A stretch of DNA of 51,123 nucleotides from an uncultured Loktanella sp. (GCA_937132065.1 CAKZNT010000083.1:1-51123); one strand, 5' to 3'. Shown: positions 28,689 through 36,892, counted from the stretch's first letter. A program made the numbers and translations. The notes: generated from the sequence alone by a model not told the origin.

Positions 28689-29651
28689 CTATTCAAACTC
28701 CATTTCCTCAAATACGCGGCCCGCATTCTTGGTCGCCAGTTCTTCGAACGTATCAAGATTGAGGTAAGGGGACTGATCAACATAATAAGCCTCCGCGAGG
28801 CTGCCGCCATCATCAAGCAACTGGGATATCTCGCCGCGCAAGTGCTCTAAATAGCCCTTAGTGTAACGGCGGACCTGATCCATATTGGTCGGATGACCGT
28901 GGCCTGGAATGACATAGGTCGCGTTGAACTTCTCAAATTCATTGTCCCACGTATCAAGCCAGTCACGAGTGTTTGTGTTCGGGAAAATCGGAAGCATCCG
29001 CTCGTGGAATGCAACATCACCCGCAATCATCAGGCTTTGATTTGGTAGCCAGACGACAACATCACCAACGGTATGGGTCGGGCCAATATAGCGGACCTCA
29101 ACACGGAAATCGCCAAGTTCGAGACTGTATTCATCCTCGAAGGTCACAGTCGGCCCCTGTAGAAAAGTGCCCTCGGCCTTTTCAAGGTTCACCCGCTGCA
29201 TCCGCTCCAGGATGGCATGACCAAGCTCTTCAAACTCCTCGGCGGCATCGACATGCGCGACAATCGGCACGCCCTGCTCGGCCCAATAGGAATTGCCGAG
29301 CATCGCGTGGCCCTGACCGTTTTCGTTGATGACCAGAACGACAGGCTCGTCAGTGACAACCTTGATCTCGTCATGTAACGCCTTAGCCAGCACATACGCA
29401 CCGCCCCCGTTGATCACGACCACACCCTCGCCCGTCACGATAAAGCTAAGGTTGTTATTGTGGCCTGCATTTTCATACGTGGGCGGCGCGGTTGCCCCCG
29501 TGGCCGAAAACACGCCTGGAATGAACTCAACTGGCTTAGCGTAAAGCGCCGATTGCGGATACTGGTCCGCAATATCTTCGCTCGCAAATGACATCTGCGC
29601 AGCCATAATGGCCACGGCACTCGCCAGCACTCTATCCCGCAATAAAGACAT
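28689..29651 (-). CDS. Exported metallo-beta-lactamase-fold hydrolase (SoxH-like)
   Basis: A 320-residue MBL-fold protein with a signal peptide (MSLLRDRVLASAVAIMAAQMSFA). The metal site is altered: the position of HxHxDH reads NENGQGHAMLGN, keeping few of the histidines, while IGPTHTVGDVVVWLP, IAGDVAFHERMLP and VIPGHGHPTN keep the later metal ligands. SoxH-type proteins near sox clusters have this general architecture; their role is not established. The start is the ATG at 29651, with GGAGGAC upstream; the open frame extends 120 codons back into the neighbouring gene but is only a shadow there. It overlaps the preceding gene by 20 bp. Confidence 0.82.
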   Translation of the reverse strand: MSLLRDRVLASAVAIMAAQMSFASEDIADQYPQSALYAKPVEFIPGVFSATGATAPPTYENAGHNNNLSFIVTGEGVVVINGGGAYVLAKALHDEIKVVTDEPVVLVINENGQGHAMLGNSYWAEQGVPIVAHVDAAEEFEELGHAILERMQRVNLEKAEGTFLQGPTVTFEDEYSLELGDFRVEVRYIGPTHTVGDVVVWLPNQSLMIAGDVAFHERMLPIFPNTNTRDWLDTWDNEFEKFNATYVIPGHGHPTNMDQVRRYTKGYLEHLRGEISQLLDDGGSLAEAYYVDQSPYLNLDTFEELATKNAGRVFEEMEFE

Positions 29652-30543
29652 AACCGTCCTCCTTCTTTTCAACGCGCCCGATCCCCGGACGCGGAAGATG
29701 AAACCCGATGACATGCATCTGTTCGCCAGCAAGTTGATCAAGCAACATAGCGCGGGTTTGCGCACCTCGGTCGCCATCCTGATCAGAGCCTGACCGCCAC
29801 GTGGGACGCTCAAAGGCAACGTGGTGATTGCCAATACAGTCACCCAGAACCATGACGCTGTCTGTGCCTGATCCAACCTGCAACGCCATATGACCCGGCG
29901 TGTGCCCAAAGGTGGCGCGCGCCGCGATACCGGGCAAAATTTCCTCGCCATCACCAAAGAATGTGATGTTGTCTTCGATCGCCTCCAAACGCCGCTTCGC
30001 ACCAAGCGCAAACGTCACGCGGGCCTCGCCAATTTTATCGACAGTCTGCGGATCAATCCAGTAGTCCCATTCGGCCTTCCCGATCAGATATGTCGCATTC
30101 TCAAAGAACGGCTCGTCGAAATCATCCAGCAACCCCCATAGATGATCAGGATGGGCATGGGTAAAGACAACATGCGTCACCTCGGATGGATCAAGCCCAA
30201 TGGCATCCAGCGCCTCTGACAGCTTCCCCGCACTTTGCATGAAATCGGGACCAGCCCCCACATCAACAAGGATCGTGCGCTCACCATCACGGATCAGCGT
30301 CACGTTACAATCAGGCAAAAACTGATCCCCCGAGAGGTCATATTTTTGCAAAATTGCCTGCAACTCCGCTTCGGGTAGATCATTGAAAAAGGCATCGGCG
30401 GGCAGCGTCAGGTTGCCATCGCTTAGCGTATCAATCTGCATATCGCCAAGGGTCATTGACGCATTCGCCCACACCGCTTGCGGCACTAGGCCCGCTACTG
30501 CCAATCCTGCTGTGCGTTGGATCAAGGTTCTTCGCGTTATCAT
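29632..30543 (-). CDS. Tat-exported metallo-beta-lactamase-fold hydrolase
   Basis: A 303-residue MBL-fold protein with a Tat-like signal (MITRRTLIQRTAGLAVAGLVPQ). The complete metal motif THAHPDHLWG is present, with the later ligands in FGHTPGHMALQV, LGDCIGNH and GFHLP. Substrate unknown; relatives include lactonases and thiol-linked sulfur hydrolases. The ATG at 30543 has the same GAAGGAGGACG-T leader as the next gene downstream, with which it overlaps by 20 bp; an in-frame start 19 codons upstream would spoil the signal peptide. It lies 64 bp after sulP, with an SqrR-type box in the gap. Confidence 0.85.
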   Translation of the reverse strand: MITRRTLIQRTAGLAVAGLVPQAVWANASMTLGDMQIDTLSDGNLTLPADAFFNDLPEAELQAILQKYDLSGDQFLPDCNVTLIRDGERTILVDVGAGPDFMQSAGKLSEALDAIGLDPSEVTHVVFTHAHPDHLWGLLDDFDEPFFENATYLIGKAEWDYWIDPQTVDKIGEARVTFALGAKRRLEAIEDNITFFGDGEEILPGIAARATFGHTPGHMALQVGSGTDSVMVLGDCIGNHHVAFERPTWRSGSDQDGDRGAQTRAMLLDQLAGEQMHVIGFHLPRPGIGRVEKKEDGYVFIAG

Positions 30544-30558
30544 AACGTCCTCCTTCAT

Positions 30559-30574
30559 ATTCTTTACGTTGAAT
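30559..30574. promoter_or_regulatory. Exact ATTC-N8-GAAT box before the metallohydrolase genes
   Basis: ATTC (30559-30562) and GAAT (30571-30574) with an 8-nt spacer match the SqrR pattern in all 8 fixed bases. It lies 16 bp upstream of the ATG at 30543, where a bound repressor would block a local promoter. Confidence 0.5.
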
Positions 30575-30607
30575 GTGATGGAGGACGTATATTTTCGCAA
30601 CCCCTAC

Positions 30608-32317
30608 TTAGCGAAGGGCGGTTGCCGCCTCGAACTGCGAAAGGAATACCTTCCCCGTTAGCTCATCAAGGAAATGCGCGCGCTTCAGCACATCCATGAC
30701 TGGTCCTTTGACCTCGGAAAGATGTAATTTCACGTCCATCTCGGACAGGCGGGTGTTGATCGTTTCAAGTGATTCGAGCGCGCTAAGGTCGATCTCGTTG
30801 ATCGCGCAGCACTGCAAAACAACATGCCGAACACCCTTGTCGCTGGTGACACGATCATAAATCTTGTCCTCAAGGAACCGCGCGTTCGCGAAATAAAGGC
30901 TCTCATCAACGCGCAAATTGACGACCTTCGGGTCCGTTTCGACCTTATGACGCAAAATATTACGATAGTGCTCGGTTCCCGGAACCAGTCCGACCTCCGC
31001 GATATGCGGTTTGGAAGATTTATAGAGGTGCAGCACGATCGAAAGCCCGACACCTGCCGAAACGCCGACCTCTACACCGATAGCAAGCGTAAGCAGGATC
31101 GTTGCAAGAACCGCGGCAAAGTCGGCCTTTGAATAGGCCCAGCTGCGCTTCAGGATACTGAAATCAACAAGGCTTAGCACCGCGACAATGATCGTTGCAG
31201 CCAGCGTCGCCTTTGGCAGAAAGTAGATTAGTGGCGTTAATGCGACCGCCGCAATCGCCAAGCCAATCGCTGTGTATGCACCCGCCGCAGGCGTCTCAGC
31301 GCCTGCATCAAAGTTCACCACAGAGCGGGAGAAACCACCTGTCACCGGAAATCCGCCTGTCAGCGATGCGCCAAGGTTTGCCGCGCCCAAGCCGATCAAT
31401 TCCTGATCAGGATCGATACGCTGTCGCTTTTTCGCGGCCAGTGTCTGCGCCACGGAAATGGACTCCACAAAGCCGATGATCGAGATCAGGAACGCGGGCA
31501 ACAAGAGTTGCGATACAAGATCAGGCGAGAATGACGGCATCGTCAGCGGTGGCAGGCTTTGGGGAACATCCCCCACGATCGCCACACCCTTGTCGGCCAA
31601 ACCAAACAGCCAGACCGCAAGCGTTGTCAGCACAACAACAGCAACGGGGCCAGCCTTTGTCGCGACATCAGCCGCGCCCTTGGCCACGCCGAGCTTGAGC
31701 AACAGCGGCTTTAGCCCTTTGCGCACCCAGAACAAGAACCCTGTCGCCAGCACGCCAATGATCAGCGTGATCCACTGCGTCTCGGGCAGATGCGTGATAA
31801 TGGAATGCACGAGTTCCAGCAAATTATGCCCTTCGGCCTTGATCCCCAAGATGTGCTTGAGCTGGCTTGCCGCAATGATAATTCCGGACGCCGTGATGAA
31901 CCCTGCGATAACAGGATGCGACAAGAAGTTGGCGACAAAACCGAGCTTGAATAGGCCCATCCCAAGCAACATCACCCCCGACAAAAACGCCAAGGTCAAA
32001 GCCGCAATCGCATAACCCGCCGTGCCCTGATCAACGATATTGCCCAGCGCCGCCGCCGTCATGAGCGACACGACCGCAACTGGCCCAACCGCAAGCGCGC
32101 GGCTTGTGCCAAAGATCGCGTATAACACAATCGGCGCGATAGAGGCATATAGCCCCGCCTCTGGTGGCAACCCTGCAAGCAGCGCGTAAGCAAGCGATTG
32201 CGGGATCAACATGATCGTCACAATCAACGCGGCGATCATGTCATTCGTCAACGCCGCGCGATTATAGGTTTTGCCCCATGTCATAATGGGGAAGTAGCGG
32301 ATCAATGTGCTGTGCAT
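30608..32317 (-). CDS. SulP-family anion transporter with STAS domain
   Basis: A 569-residue SLC26/SulP transporter. The membrane domain (about residues 15-400) includes the signature region MLIPQSLAYALLAGLPPEAGLYASI, GPVAVVSLM, and LGAANLGASLTGGFPVTGGFSRSVVN. The C-terminal STAS domain (about 435-560) contains VVLQCCAINEIDLSALESLETINTRL. SulP proteins move sulfate, bicarbonate or organic anions. Next to SQR and sox genes, sulfate or sulfite movement is a reasonable inference, but direction and substrate are untested. Cotranscribed after the SQR gene (52-bp gap). Confidence 0.92.
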   Translation of the reverse strand: MHSTLIRYFPIMTWGKTYNRAALTNDMIAALIVTIMLIPQSLAYALLAGLPPEAGLYASIAPIVLYAIFGTSRALAVGPVAVVSLMTAAALGNIVDQGTAGYAIAALTLAFLSGVMLLGMGLFKLGFVANFLSHPVIAGFITASGIIIAASQLKHILGIKAEGHNLLELVHSIITHLPETQWITLIIGVLATGFLFWVRKGLKPLLLKLGVAKGAADVATKAGPVAVVVLTTLAVWLFGLADKGVAIVGDVPQSLPPLTMPSFSPDLVSQLLLPAFLISIIGFVESISVAQTLAAKKRQRIDPDQELIGLGAANLGASLTGGFPVTGGFSRSVVNFDAGAETPAAGAYTAIGLAIAAVALTPLIYFLPKATLAATIIVAVLSLVDFSILKRSWAYSKADFAAVLATILLTLAIGVEVGVSAGVGLSIVLHLYKSSKPHIAEVGLVPGTEHYRNILRHKVETDPKVVNLRVDESLYFANARFLEDKIYDRVTSDKGVRHVVLQCCAINEIDLSALESLETINTRLSEMDVKLHLSEVKGPVMDVLKRAHFLDELTGKVFLSQFEAATALR

Positions 32318-32369
32318 TTTGTCATTTCTCGGATGTAGACCCTAGATCGCAACCAAGGGAAGTGTTTGC

Positions 32370-34049
32370 CTAATTGGTGGAAATTTTCGTCGGTGTTGCC
32401 ATCCACTCGCGGCCCTTGAGCATCGCGCTCCAATAGATAGGAGGTAGCATCTTTTCCTTAAGGAACCACGCCGCGCGCGAAGGTTTTGTGCCATCGACCA
32501 GAAACTTTGGAAAGCTGGGAAGCATCACGCCGCCGTATCCGAATTCTGCGAGCACGATCTTGCCGCGCTCGACCGTCAACGGACATGAACCATACCCGTT
32601 ATACTGGGCGACAGGCGCGCCACCGCGAATGTCAGACACCACGTTTTCTGCCACGACTGGCGCTTGCATGCGCGCCGCTGCTGCAGTCTTGGCATTTGGC
32701 GCATTCATCACATCGCCCAACGACCATATGTTGTCATAGGTTTTGTGGCGCAGTGTGGTTTGATCAACGTCGATCCAACCCGCGCTATCTGCCAGCGGCG
32801 AAACACGGATGAAATCGGGCGCCGTTTGCGGGGGGCAAACGTGCATCATGTCAAACGACATCTCCACACGCTCTACAGCTGTGTCAGGACGGGATACGTC
32901 AAACCACGCCTTCTTGGCAGCGCCATCAACCGCAACGAGATTATGAAAGAAGTTCAGATCGGCATCATACTTTTTAACGTAGTCCATCAAGGCCGGAACG
33001 TATTCCTTCACGCCAAAAAGGACACCGCCAGCATTGTTAAACTGAATATCAATGTCCTTAAGCGCGCCATTACGGAACCACGCGTCACCCGACAGATACA
33101 TCGCCTTTTGGGGTGCGCCCGCGCATTTGATCGGCATCGGAGGCTGTGTGAAAATGGCGCGACCCTTCTTCAGGCCTTGCACAAGTTCCCACGTATAGGG
33201 CGCAAGATCGTAGCGGTAGTTCGATGTAACACCGTTCTTGCCAAGGGTCTCGCTCAGGCCTTCGATCTTGTCCCAGTCAAGCTTGATACCGGGGCAAACG
33301 ATCAACCGTTTGTATTGAATGACACGACAGCCTTCCAAGATGACACTGTCGGACTCTGGCTCGAACGCCGCGACAGCGGCCTTGATCCATTGCACATCCT
33401 TCGGGATCAGTGACCCCATCGTTTTTGCAGTCTGGCGGGGTTCAAAAATACCGCCGCCTACCATTGTCCAACCGGGTTGATAGTAGTGGATATCAGCGGG
33501 GTCGATCACTGCGATGGAAATATCAGGCTCGCGCGTGCGCAGGGACGAAGCAACGGCAATCCCGCCAGCACCAGCACCAACAATAACGACATCGAAGGTC
33601 GCATCAGCGGTGGCCGTTGGGGTCTTGCCGCCATTTGCGATACGACGGGCAACACCTGACATGTCATATCCTGCTGCCTTTGATGCCGTAAGGATCGAGG
33701 ACAAAGGCTGCGCGCCCGCTTGCGACAGTGACCAGAGTGTGGCCGTGCGCATGCCACTGCGGCAATATCCGATCACCGGCCCCGGCAATTCGGTGAGGGC
33801 GGCGCGGAAGGCGACAACTTCGGTATCCGACACTTTACCGGCTACCACAGGCAGATAATGCGTCTCTAAACCGAGCTTTTTCGCCGCCTTTGCAATTTCT
33901 TCGAATGTCGGTTGATCGCCCGCTTCGCCATCGGGGCGATTGCATATGATCGAGCGAATGCCCTGTGCCTTCACTGCACTCAAGTCAGCAACGCTAAGTT
34001 GCGGCATCACCGAAAGACCGGGCGCAAGTTCATTAAATTCCATTTTCAA
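32370..34049 (-). CDS. DUF442 sulfurtransferase-like / type II sulfide:quinone oxidoreductase fusion
   Basis: 559 residues in two parts. Residues 1-140 are a TIGR01244/DUF442 domain (protein-tyrosine-phosphatase fold; also found in Blh persulfide dioxygenase fusions) with the loop C96-RSGMRT. Residues 150-559 are an FAD enzyme starting VVIVGAGAGGIAVAS. It aligns by memory with mitochondrial SQOR: C309 in IKCAGAPQKAMYL and C489 in YGSCPLTV match the two redox cysteines of human SQOR (201 and 379), and MHVCPPQTAPD and VDQTTLRHKTYDNIWSLGD match its further blocks. It should oxidise sulfide to persulfide and reduce quinone, with C96 a candidate sulfur acceptor. ATG at 34049; 4-bp overlap with the regulator gene. 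Confidence 0.9.
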   Translation of the reverse strand: MKMEFNELAPGLSVMPQLSVADLSAVKAQGIRSIICNRPDGEAGDQPTFEEIAKAAKKLGLETHYLPVVAGKVSDTEVVAFRAALTELPGPVIGYCRSGMRTATLWSLSQAGAQPLSSILTASKAAGYDMSGVARRIANGGKTPTATADATFDVVIVGAGAGGIAVASSLRTREPDISIAVIDPADIHYYQPGWTMVGGGIFEPRQTAKTMGSLIPKDVQWIKAAVAAFEPESDSVILEGCRVIQYKRLIVCPGIKLDWDKIEGLSETLGKNGVTSNYRYDLAPYTWELVQGLKKGRAIFTQPPMPIKCAGAPQKAMYLSGDAWFRNGALKDIDIQFNNAGGVLFGVKEYVPALMDYVKKYDADLNFFHNLVAVDGAAKKAWFDVSRPDTAVERVEMSFDMMHVCPPQTAPDFIRVSPLADSAGWIDVDQTTLRHKTYDNIWSLGDVMNAPNAKTAAAARMQAPVVAENVVSDIRGGAPVAQYNGYGSCPLTVERGKIVLAEFGYGGVMLPSFPKFLVDGTKPSRAAWFLKEKMLPPIYWSAMLKGREWMATPTKISTN

Positions 34050-34747
34050 CTCTCTTTCACAATGACAGACGAACCCCCGCTCGAGGCCCCCAGGATTTCC
34101 AACTTTTCATGGTCGATGACTTTGATTTTGTTGCGGGCCAACACGAGCCACCCGCGGCGCTGGAATTCCTGCAAGTGTCGAGAAACTACCTCGCGGGCCG
34201 TGCCTAGCTCGACGGACAATTGTTGATGCGTTGCCGTGACCACGCCATCAGAGTCCGACATCGCAGTCAACCTATGGGCAAGACGCACATCAATGCGTTG
34301 AAAAGCGACCTCGTCGACCATCATAAATAGATCAGTGATCCGCTTGGAAAATGCCGAAAAGACAAAGTTGCGAAAGACGGAGGACTGCGCAACCAGCGCA
34401 TCAAATTGCTGGCGGGGAATTGCGACAGCCTTGATGGGGGTTTCAGCGATGCCCGTGGCGGCATAAGTTTCGTGCGACAAAAGGCAAGCGGTCGTCAACA
34501 CGCAGCTTTCACCAGCGTGAATGCGATATAGCACGATCTCATGGCCGCTGTCGGAAACCTGCTGAACCCGCACTGTCCCGCTTAACAGCAAGACCATACT
34601 GGCAGCAGGATCCCCCGGCCCGAACAAAACCGACTTCGCGGGAAGTGAAAGAACTTTCGATTGGGCTTTCAGGCTGTCGGAAAGGCTCGCATCCAACCCC
34701 GCTAACGCCTCAAAGCGCGTCGTCCAGTCATCAGAATTAGCTGGCAT
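34046..34747 (-). CDS. Crp/Fnr-family transcriptional regulator
   Basis: A 233-residue regulator: cyclic-nucleotide-binding-like beta barrel (about residues 25-140), then a winged helix with ATHQQLSVELGTAREVVSRHL (about 175-195). It lacks the N-terminal FNR cysteine cluster but has C82 and C88 within the barrel (ESCVLTTACLL), which could serve as a thiol switch. It is first in the operon with the SQR fusion and shares an ATGA overlap with it, so it probably governs sulfide metabolism. The ATG at 34747 is preferred; a GTG four codons earlier is possible. Confidence 0.88.
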   Translation of the reverse strand: MPANSDDWTTRFEALAGLDASLSDSLKAQSKVLSLPAKSVLFGPGDPAASMVLLLSGTVRVQQVSDSGHEIVLYRIHAGESCVLTTACLLSHETYAATGIAETPIKAVAIPRQQFDALVAQSSVFRNFVFSAFSKRITDLFMMVDEVAFQRIDVRLAHRLTAMSDSDGVVTATHQQLSVELGTAREVVSRHLQEFQRRGWLVLARNKIKVIDHEKLEILGASSGGSSVIVKES

Positions 34748-34817
34748 CACGCATCCCACAACAATGCTGCGAATTCGGTTCTAGTCTGAAGGCAAATCAT
34801 TGCAGTGTTCCGATGCG

Positions 34818-34838
34818 TTTTGAATCTTATATTCAAAA
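34818..34838. promoter_or_regulatory. 21-bp palindrome upstream of the Crp/Fnr - SQR operon
   Basis: TTTTGAAT and ATTCAAAA flank 5 nt (perfect 8-5-8 inverted repeat), centred about 80 bp upstream of the regulator's ATG. The right arm also starts an ATTC-N8-GATT box (34831-34846; 7 of 8 to the SqrR pattern). It may bind the ArsR-type SoxR, or the Crp/Fnr protein itself. Confidence 0.6.
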
Positions 34839-34892
34839 TATTGATTTTGTAAATGTATTACAACACCAGCAGCACAATTTCCTTCCTCGTAT

Positions 34893-34922
34893 GGCCTGTC
34901 GCCGTCCAAAGAGCGACAGGCC
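34893..34922 (-). terminator. Hairpin after the DUF2892 gene
   Basis: A perfect 10-bp GC-rich stem (34893-34902 with 34913-34922) and 10-nt loop begin 7 bp past the DUF2892 stop. There is no T run after it on the minus strand, so termination may be weak or factor-assisted. It separates this gene from the regulator operon. Confidence 0.6.
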
Positions 34923-34929
34923 TGCTGCC

Positions 34930-35124
34930 CTAGCTACGCTTACAGGTCGACATACCAAATACGCGGTATAGCGGGCAAAAACGAATAAATGCCGTCACGA
35001 CCAAGATCAAGCCAAGCCAACCCCAAACGCCAATGGTTCCAGTCAACGCCAGAACGATCAAAACAACGCCTAAGAGCAAACGAACCAGACGGTCCATGCC
35101 GCCCATGTTTTTAGCAAAGTTCAT
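34930..35124 (-). CDS. DUF2892 small membrane protein
   Basis: A 64-residue protein with two hydrophobic helices (LVRLLLGVVLIVLALTG and WGWLGLILVVTAFIRF) and the FCPLYRVFGMSTC ending typical of DUF2892 (YgaP C-terminal-like) proteins. These are often found with rhodanese or sulfide-oxidation genes. Two cysteines in the C-terminal FCP/STC motif could hold sulfur, but no function is established. The ATG at 35124 has AAGGAGA upstream; an in-frame start 22 codons earlier lacks this. Confidence 0.85.
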   Translation of the reverse strand: MNFAKNMGGMDRLVRLLLGVVLIVLALTGTIGVWGWLGLILVVTAFIRFCPLYRVFGMSTCKRS

Positions 35125-35177
35125 GTAGAATCTCCTTATTTCTATGGCGAGTCTATCTGACCTCATTCCCTTGGTCT

Positions 35178-35190
35178 GTGACATAGTCAC
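35178..35190. promoter_or_regulatory. GTGAC-N3-GTCAC palindrome upstream of the DUF2892 gene
   Basis: A 5-3-5 inverted repeat 53 bp upstream of the DUF2892 ATG resembles half-sites of Crp/Fnr-family regulators, and a member of that family is encoded next door. Similarity only. Confidence 0.3.
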
Positions 35191-35311
35191 GAACGATGAA
35201 AATTACCGCGTGACTGCCAGCAAGCAGAACCGCGCCTGCGACTATCACACGAGTTGCACCGCCCCTCCGAAGCCCTTATCTGCAAAGGAAACCTGCTAAA
35301 AAGGGCGCACA

Positions 35312-35926
35312 GTGGCCAATCATCTTTACCAAAACGACTTACCAGACGGTCTTGATCTTGGACCAATCGTGGCGATTGATTGCGAAACGATGGGGCTTAA
35401 ACCACGACGGGATCGACTTTGCCTTGTTCAGATGTCGGGCGGTGACGGCAACTGCCATCTGGTGCAAGTCGCCAAGGGACAGTCTAGCGCACCAAACCTC
35501 ACAGCGATGCTCAAGGACCCCGCCGTGCTCAAGCTGTTTCACTATGGGCGCTTTGATATTGCTGCGCTGGCCCATGCGTTTGGTGCAGTTGCAGCGCCCG
35601 TCTATTGCACCAAGATCGCCTCGCGACTTGTGCGCACATATACGGACCGCCACGGGCTGCGCACCCTTGTGCAAGAGATGGTTGGAACCGACATTTCAAA
35701 GCATCAACAGCAAAGCGATTGGGGCGCCAAAACACTGACAGCCGCGCAACTCGACTATGCGGCCTCGGATGTGCTTTACTTGCACAAATTGCGCGAGGCA
35801 TTCGAGGTGAAGCTTGCGCGCGAGGGGCGATCCGAAATGGCACAGGCATGCTTTGACTTTTTACCAATGCGGGCGCAGCTTGATCTAGCTGGCTGGCCGG
35901 AACAGGATATATTTTCGCACTCATGA
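35312..35926 (+). CDS. rnd: Ribonuclease D-like 3'-5' exonuclease
   Basis: A 204-residue DEDD-family exonuclease of the short type (no HRDC domain). Catalytic acids: IDCETMGL (D and E of exo I), FHYGRFDIAAL (exo II Asp), and YAASDVLYLHKL (exo III Y-x3-D). It acts on 3' ends of structured RNAs. GTG start at 35312 with AAGGG upstream. The TGA overlaps the kdsD ATG by 4 bp, making it first gene of the Kdo/LPS export operon. Confidence 0.92.
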   Translation: MANHLYQNDLPDGLDLGPIVAIDCETMGLKPRRDRLCLVQMSGGDGNCHLVQVAKGQSSAPNLTAMLKDPAVLKLFHYGRFDIAALAHAFGAVAAPVYCTKIASRLVRTYTDRHGLRTLVQEMVGTDISKHQQQSDWGAKTLTAAQLDYAASDVLYLHKLREAFEVKLAREGRSEMAQACFDFLPMRAQLDLAGWPEQDIFSHS

Positions 35927-36888
35927 CTGACACTGAAACATTCAACGCCTCCGCTGTGCGCGTCATCAACGCCGAGGCCGCTGCCCTGCAAACCCTAAGC
36001 GCCTCACTTGGGCCCAGCTTTGGCGAGGCCGTTGCCCTGCTGCTATCTGCAACGGGGCGGGTGATCATCTCGGGCATGGGCAAGTCGGGACATATCGCGC
36101 GCAAGATGGCAGCAACATTCGCAAGCACAGGCACTCCAGCGCATTTCGTGCATCCCGCAGAGGCCAGCCACGGCGACCTTGGCATGATGACCAGCGGGGA
36201 CGTTGTGATCGTGCTTTCAAATTCGGGCGAGACACCGGAACTGGCTGATCTGGTCGCCTATACGCGCCGCTTTAACATCCCGATGATCGGGGTTGCTAGC
36301 CGCGAAACCAGCACGCTTCTGACGCAAGCCGATGTAGCGATCCTGTTGCCGCAACTTGGCGAGGCTTGTGGCACGGGGATTGTGCCAACAATCTCGACAA
36401 CGATGACTCTGGCGCTGGGCGACGCAATGGCGATTGCCATGATGGAACATCGCAAATTCACGCCTGAAAACTTCCGCGACTTCCACCCCGGCGGTAAGCT
36501 TGGCGCGAAACTCGCAAAGGTGCGTGACCTGATGCACGGCGGCGACAGCATCCCCCTCGTGTCAGAGACCACACCCATGAGCGACACTCTCTTGACGATT
36601 AGCCAAAAAGGGTTTGGCGTCGTGGGGGTTACCGACACAAGCGGACACCTCAGCGGGATCATCACCGACGGCGATTTACGGCGGCACATGACAGGCCTGC
36701 TCGACATGAACGCAGGCGCCGTGATGACGCCCCATCCGCGCACGGTCGGGCCAGACACCCTTGCCGCCGAGGCGATCGGAGTCATGGAAGGCAAGATCAC
36801 CTGCCTGTTCGTCGTTGACCCTGACGGTCCCGCAAACGTGCTAGGCGTGCTGCATATTCACGATTGCTTGCGCGCAGGGGTGGTCTAG
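35923..36888 (+). CDS. kdsD: D-arabinose 5-phosphate isomerase (KdsD/KpsF)
   Basis: Makes arabinose 5-phosphate from ribulose 5-phosphate for Kdo synthesis. 321 residues: SIS domain with GMGKSGHIARKMAATFASTGTPA and SNSGETPEL, then two CBS domains in the C-terminal third (around VRDLMHGGDSIPLV and GAVMTPHPRTV). HPAEASHGDLGM includes the family's active-site His. Four-base overlap with the RNase D gene and 4 bp from lptC. Confidence 0.96.
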   Translation: MTDTETFNASAVRVINAEAAALQTLSASLGPSFGEAVALLLSATGRVIISGMGKSGHIARKMAATFASTGTPAHFVHPAEASHGDLGMMTSGDVVIVLSNSGETPELADLVAYTRRFNIPMIGVASRETSTLLTQADVAILLPQLGEACGTGIVPTISTTMTLALGDAMAIAMMEHRKFTPENFRDFHPGGKLGAKLAKVRDLMHGGDSIPLVSETTPMSDTLLTISQKGFGVVGVTDTSGHLSGIITDGDLRRHMTGLLDMNAGAVMTPHPRTVGPDTLAAEAIGVMEGKITCLFVVDPDGPANVLGVLHIHDCLRAGVV

Positions 36889-36892
36889 GCCC

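Noticed and set aside
28600..28700. Terminator between the convergent YeeE/YedE and SoxH-like genes
   Set aside because: Only 3 bp separate the stop codons and no stem with a T run was seen in the flanking coding sequence.
29652..30011. A 120-codon N-terminal extension of the SoxH-like gene
   Set aside because: It lies wholly inside the upstream metallohydrolase gene in another frame, lacks family similarity, and the ATG at 29651 has an ideal ribosome site and signal peptide.
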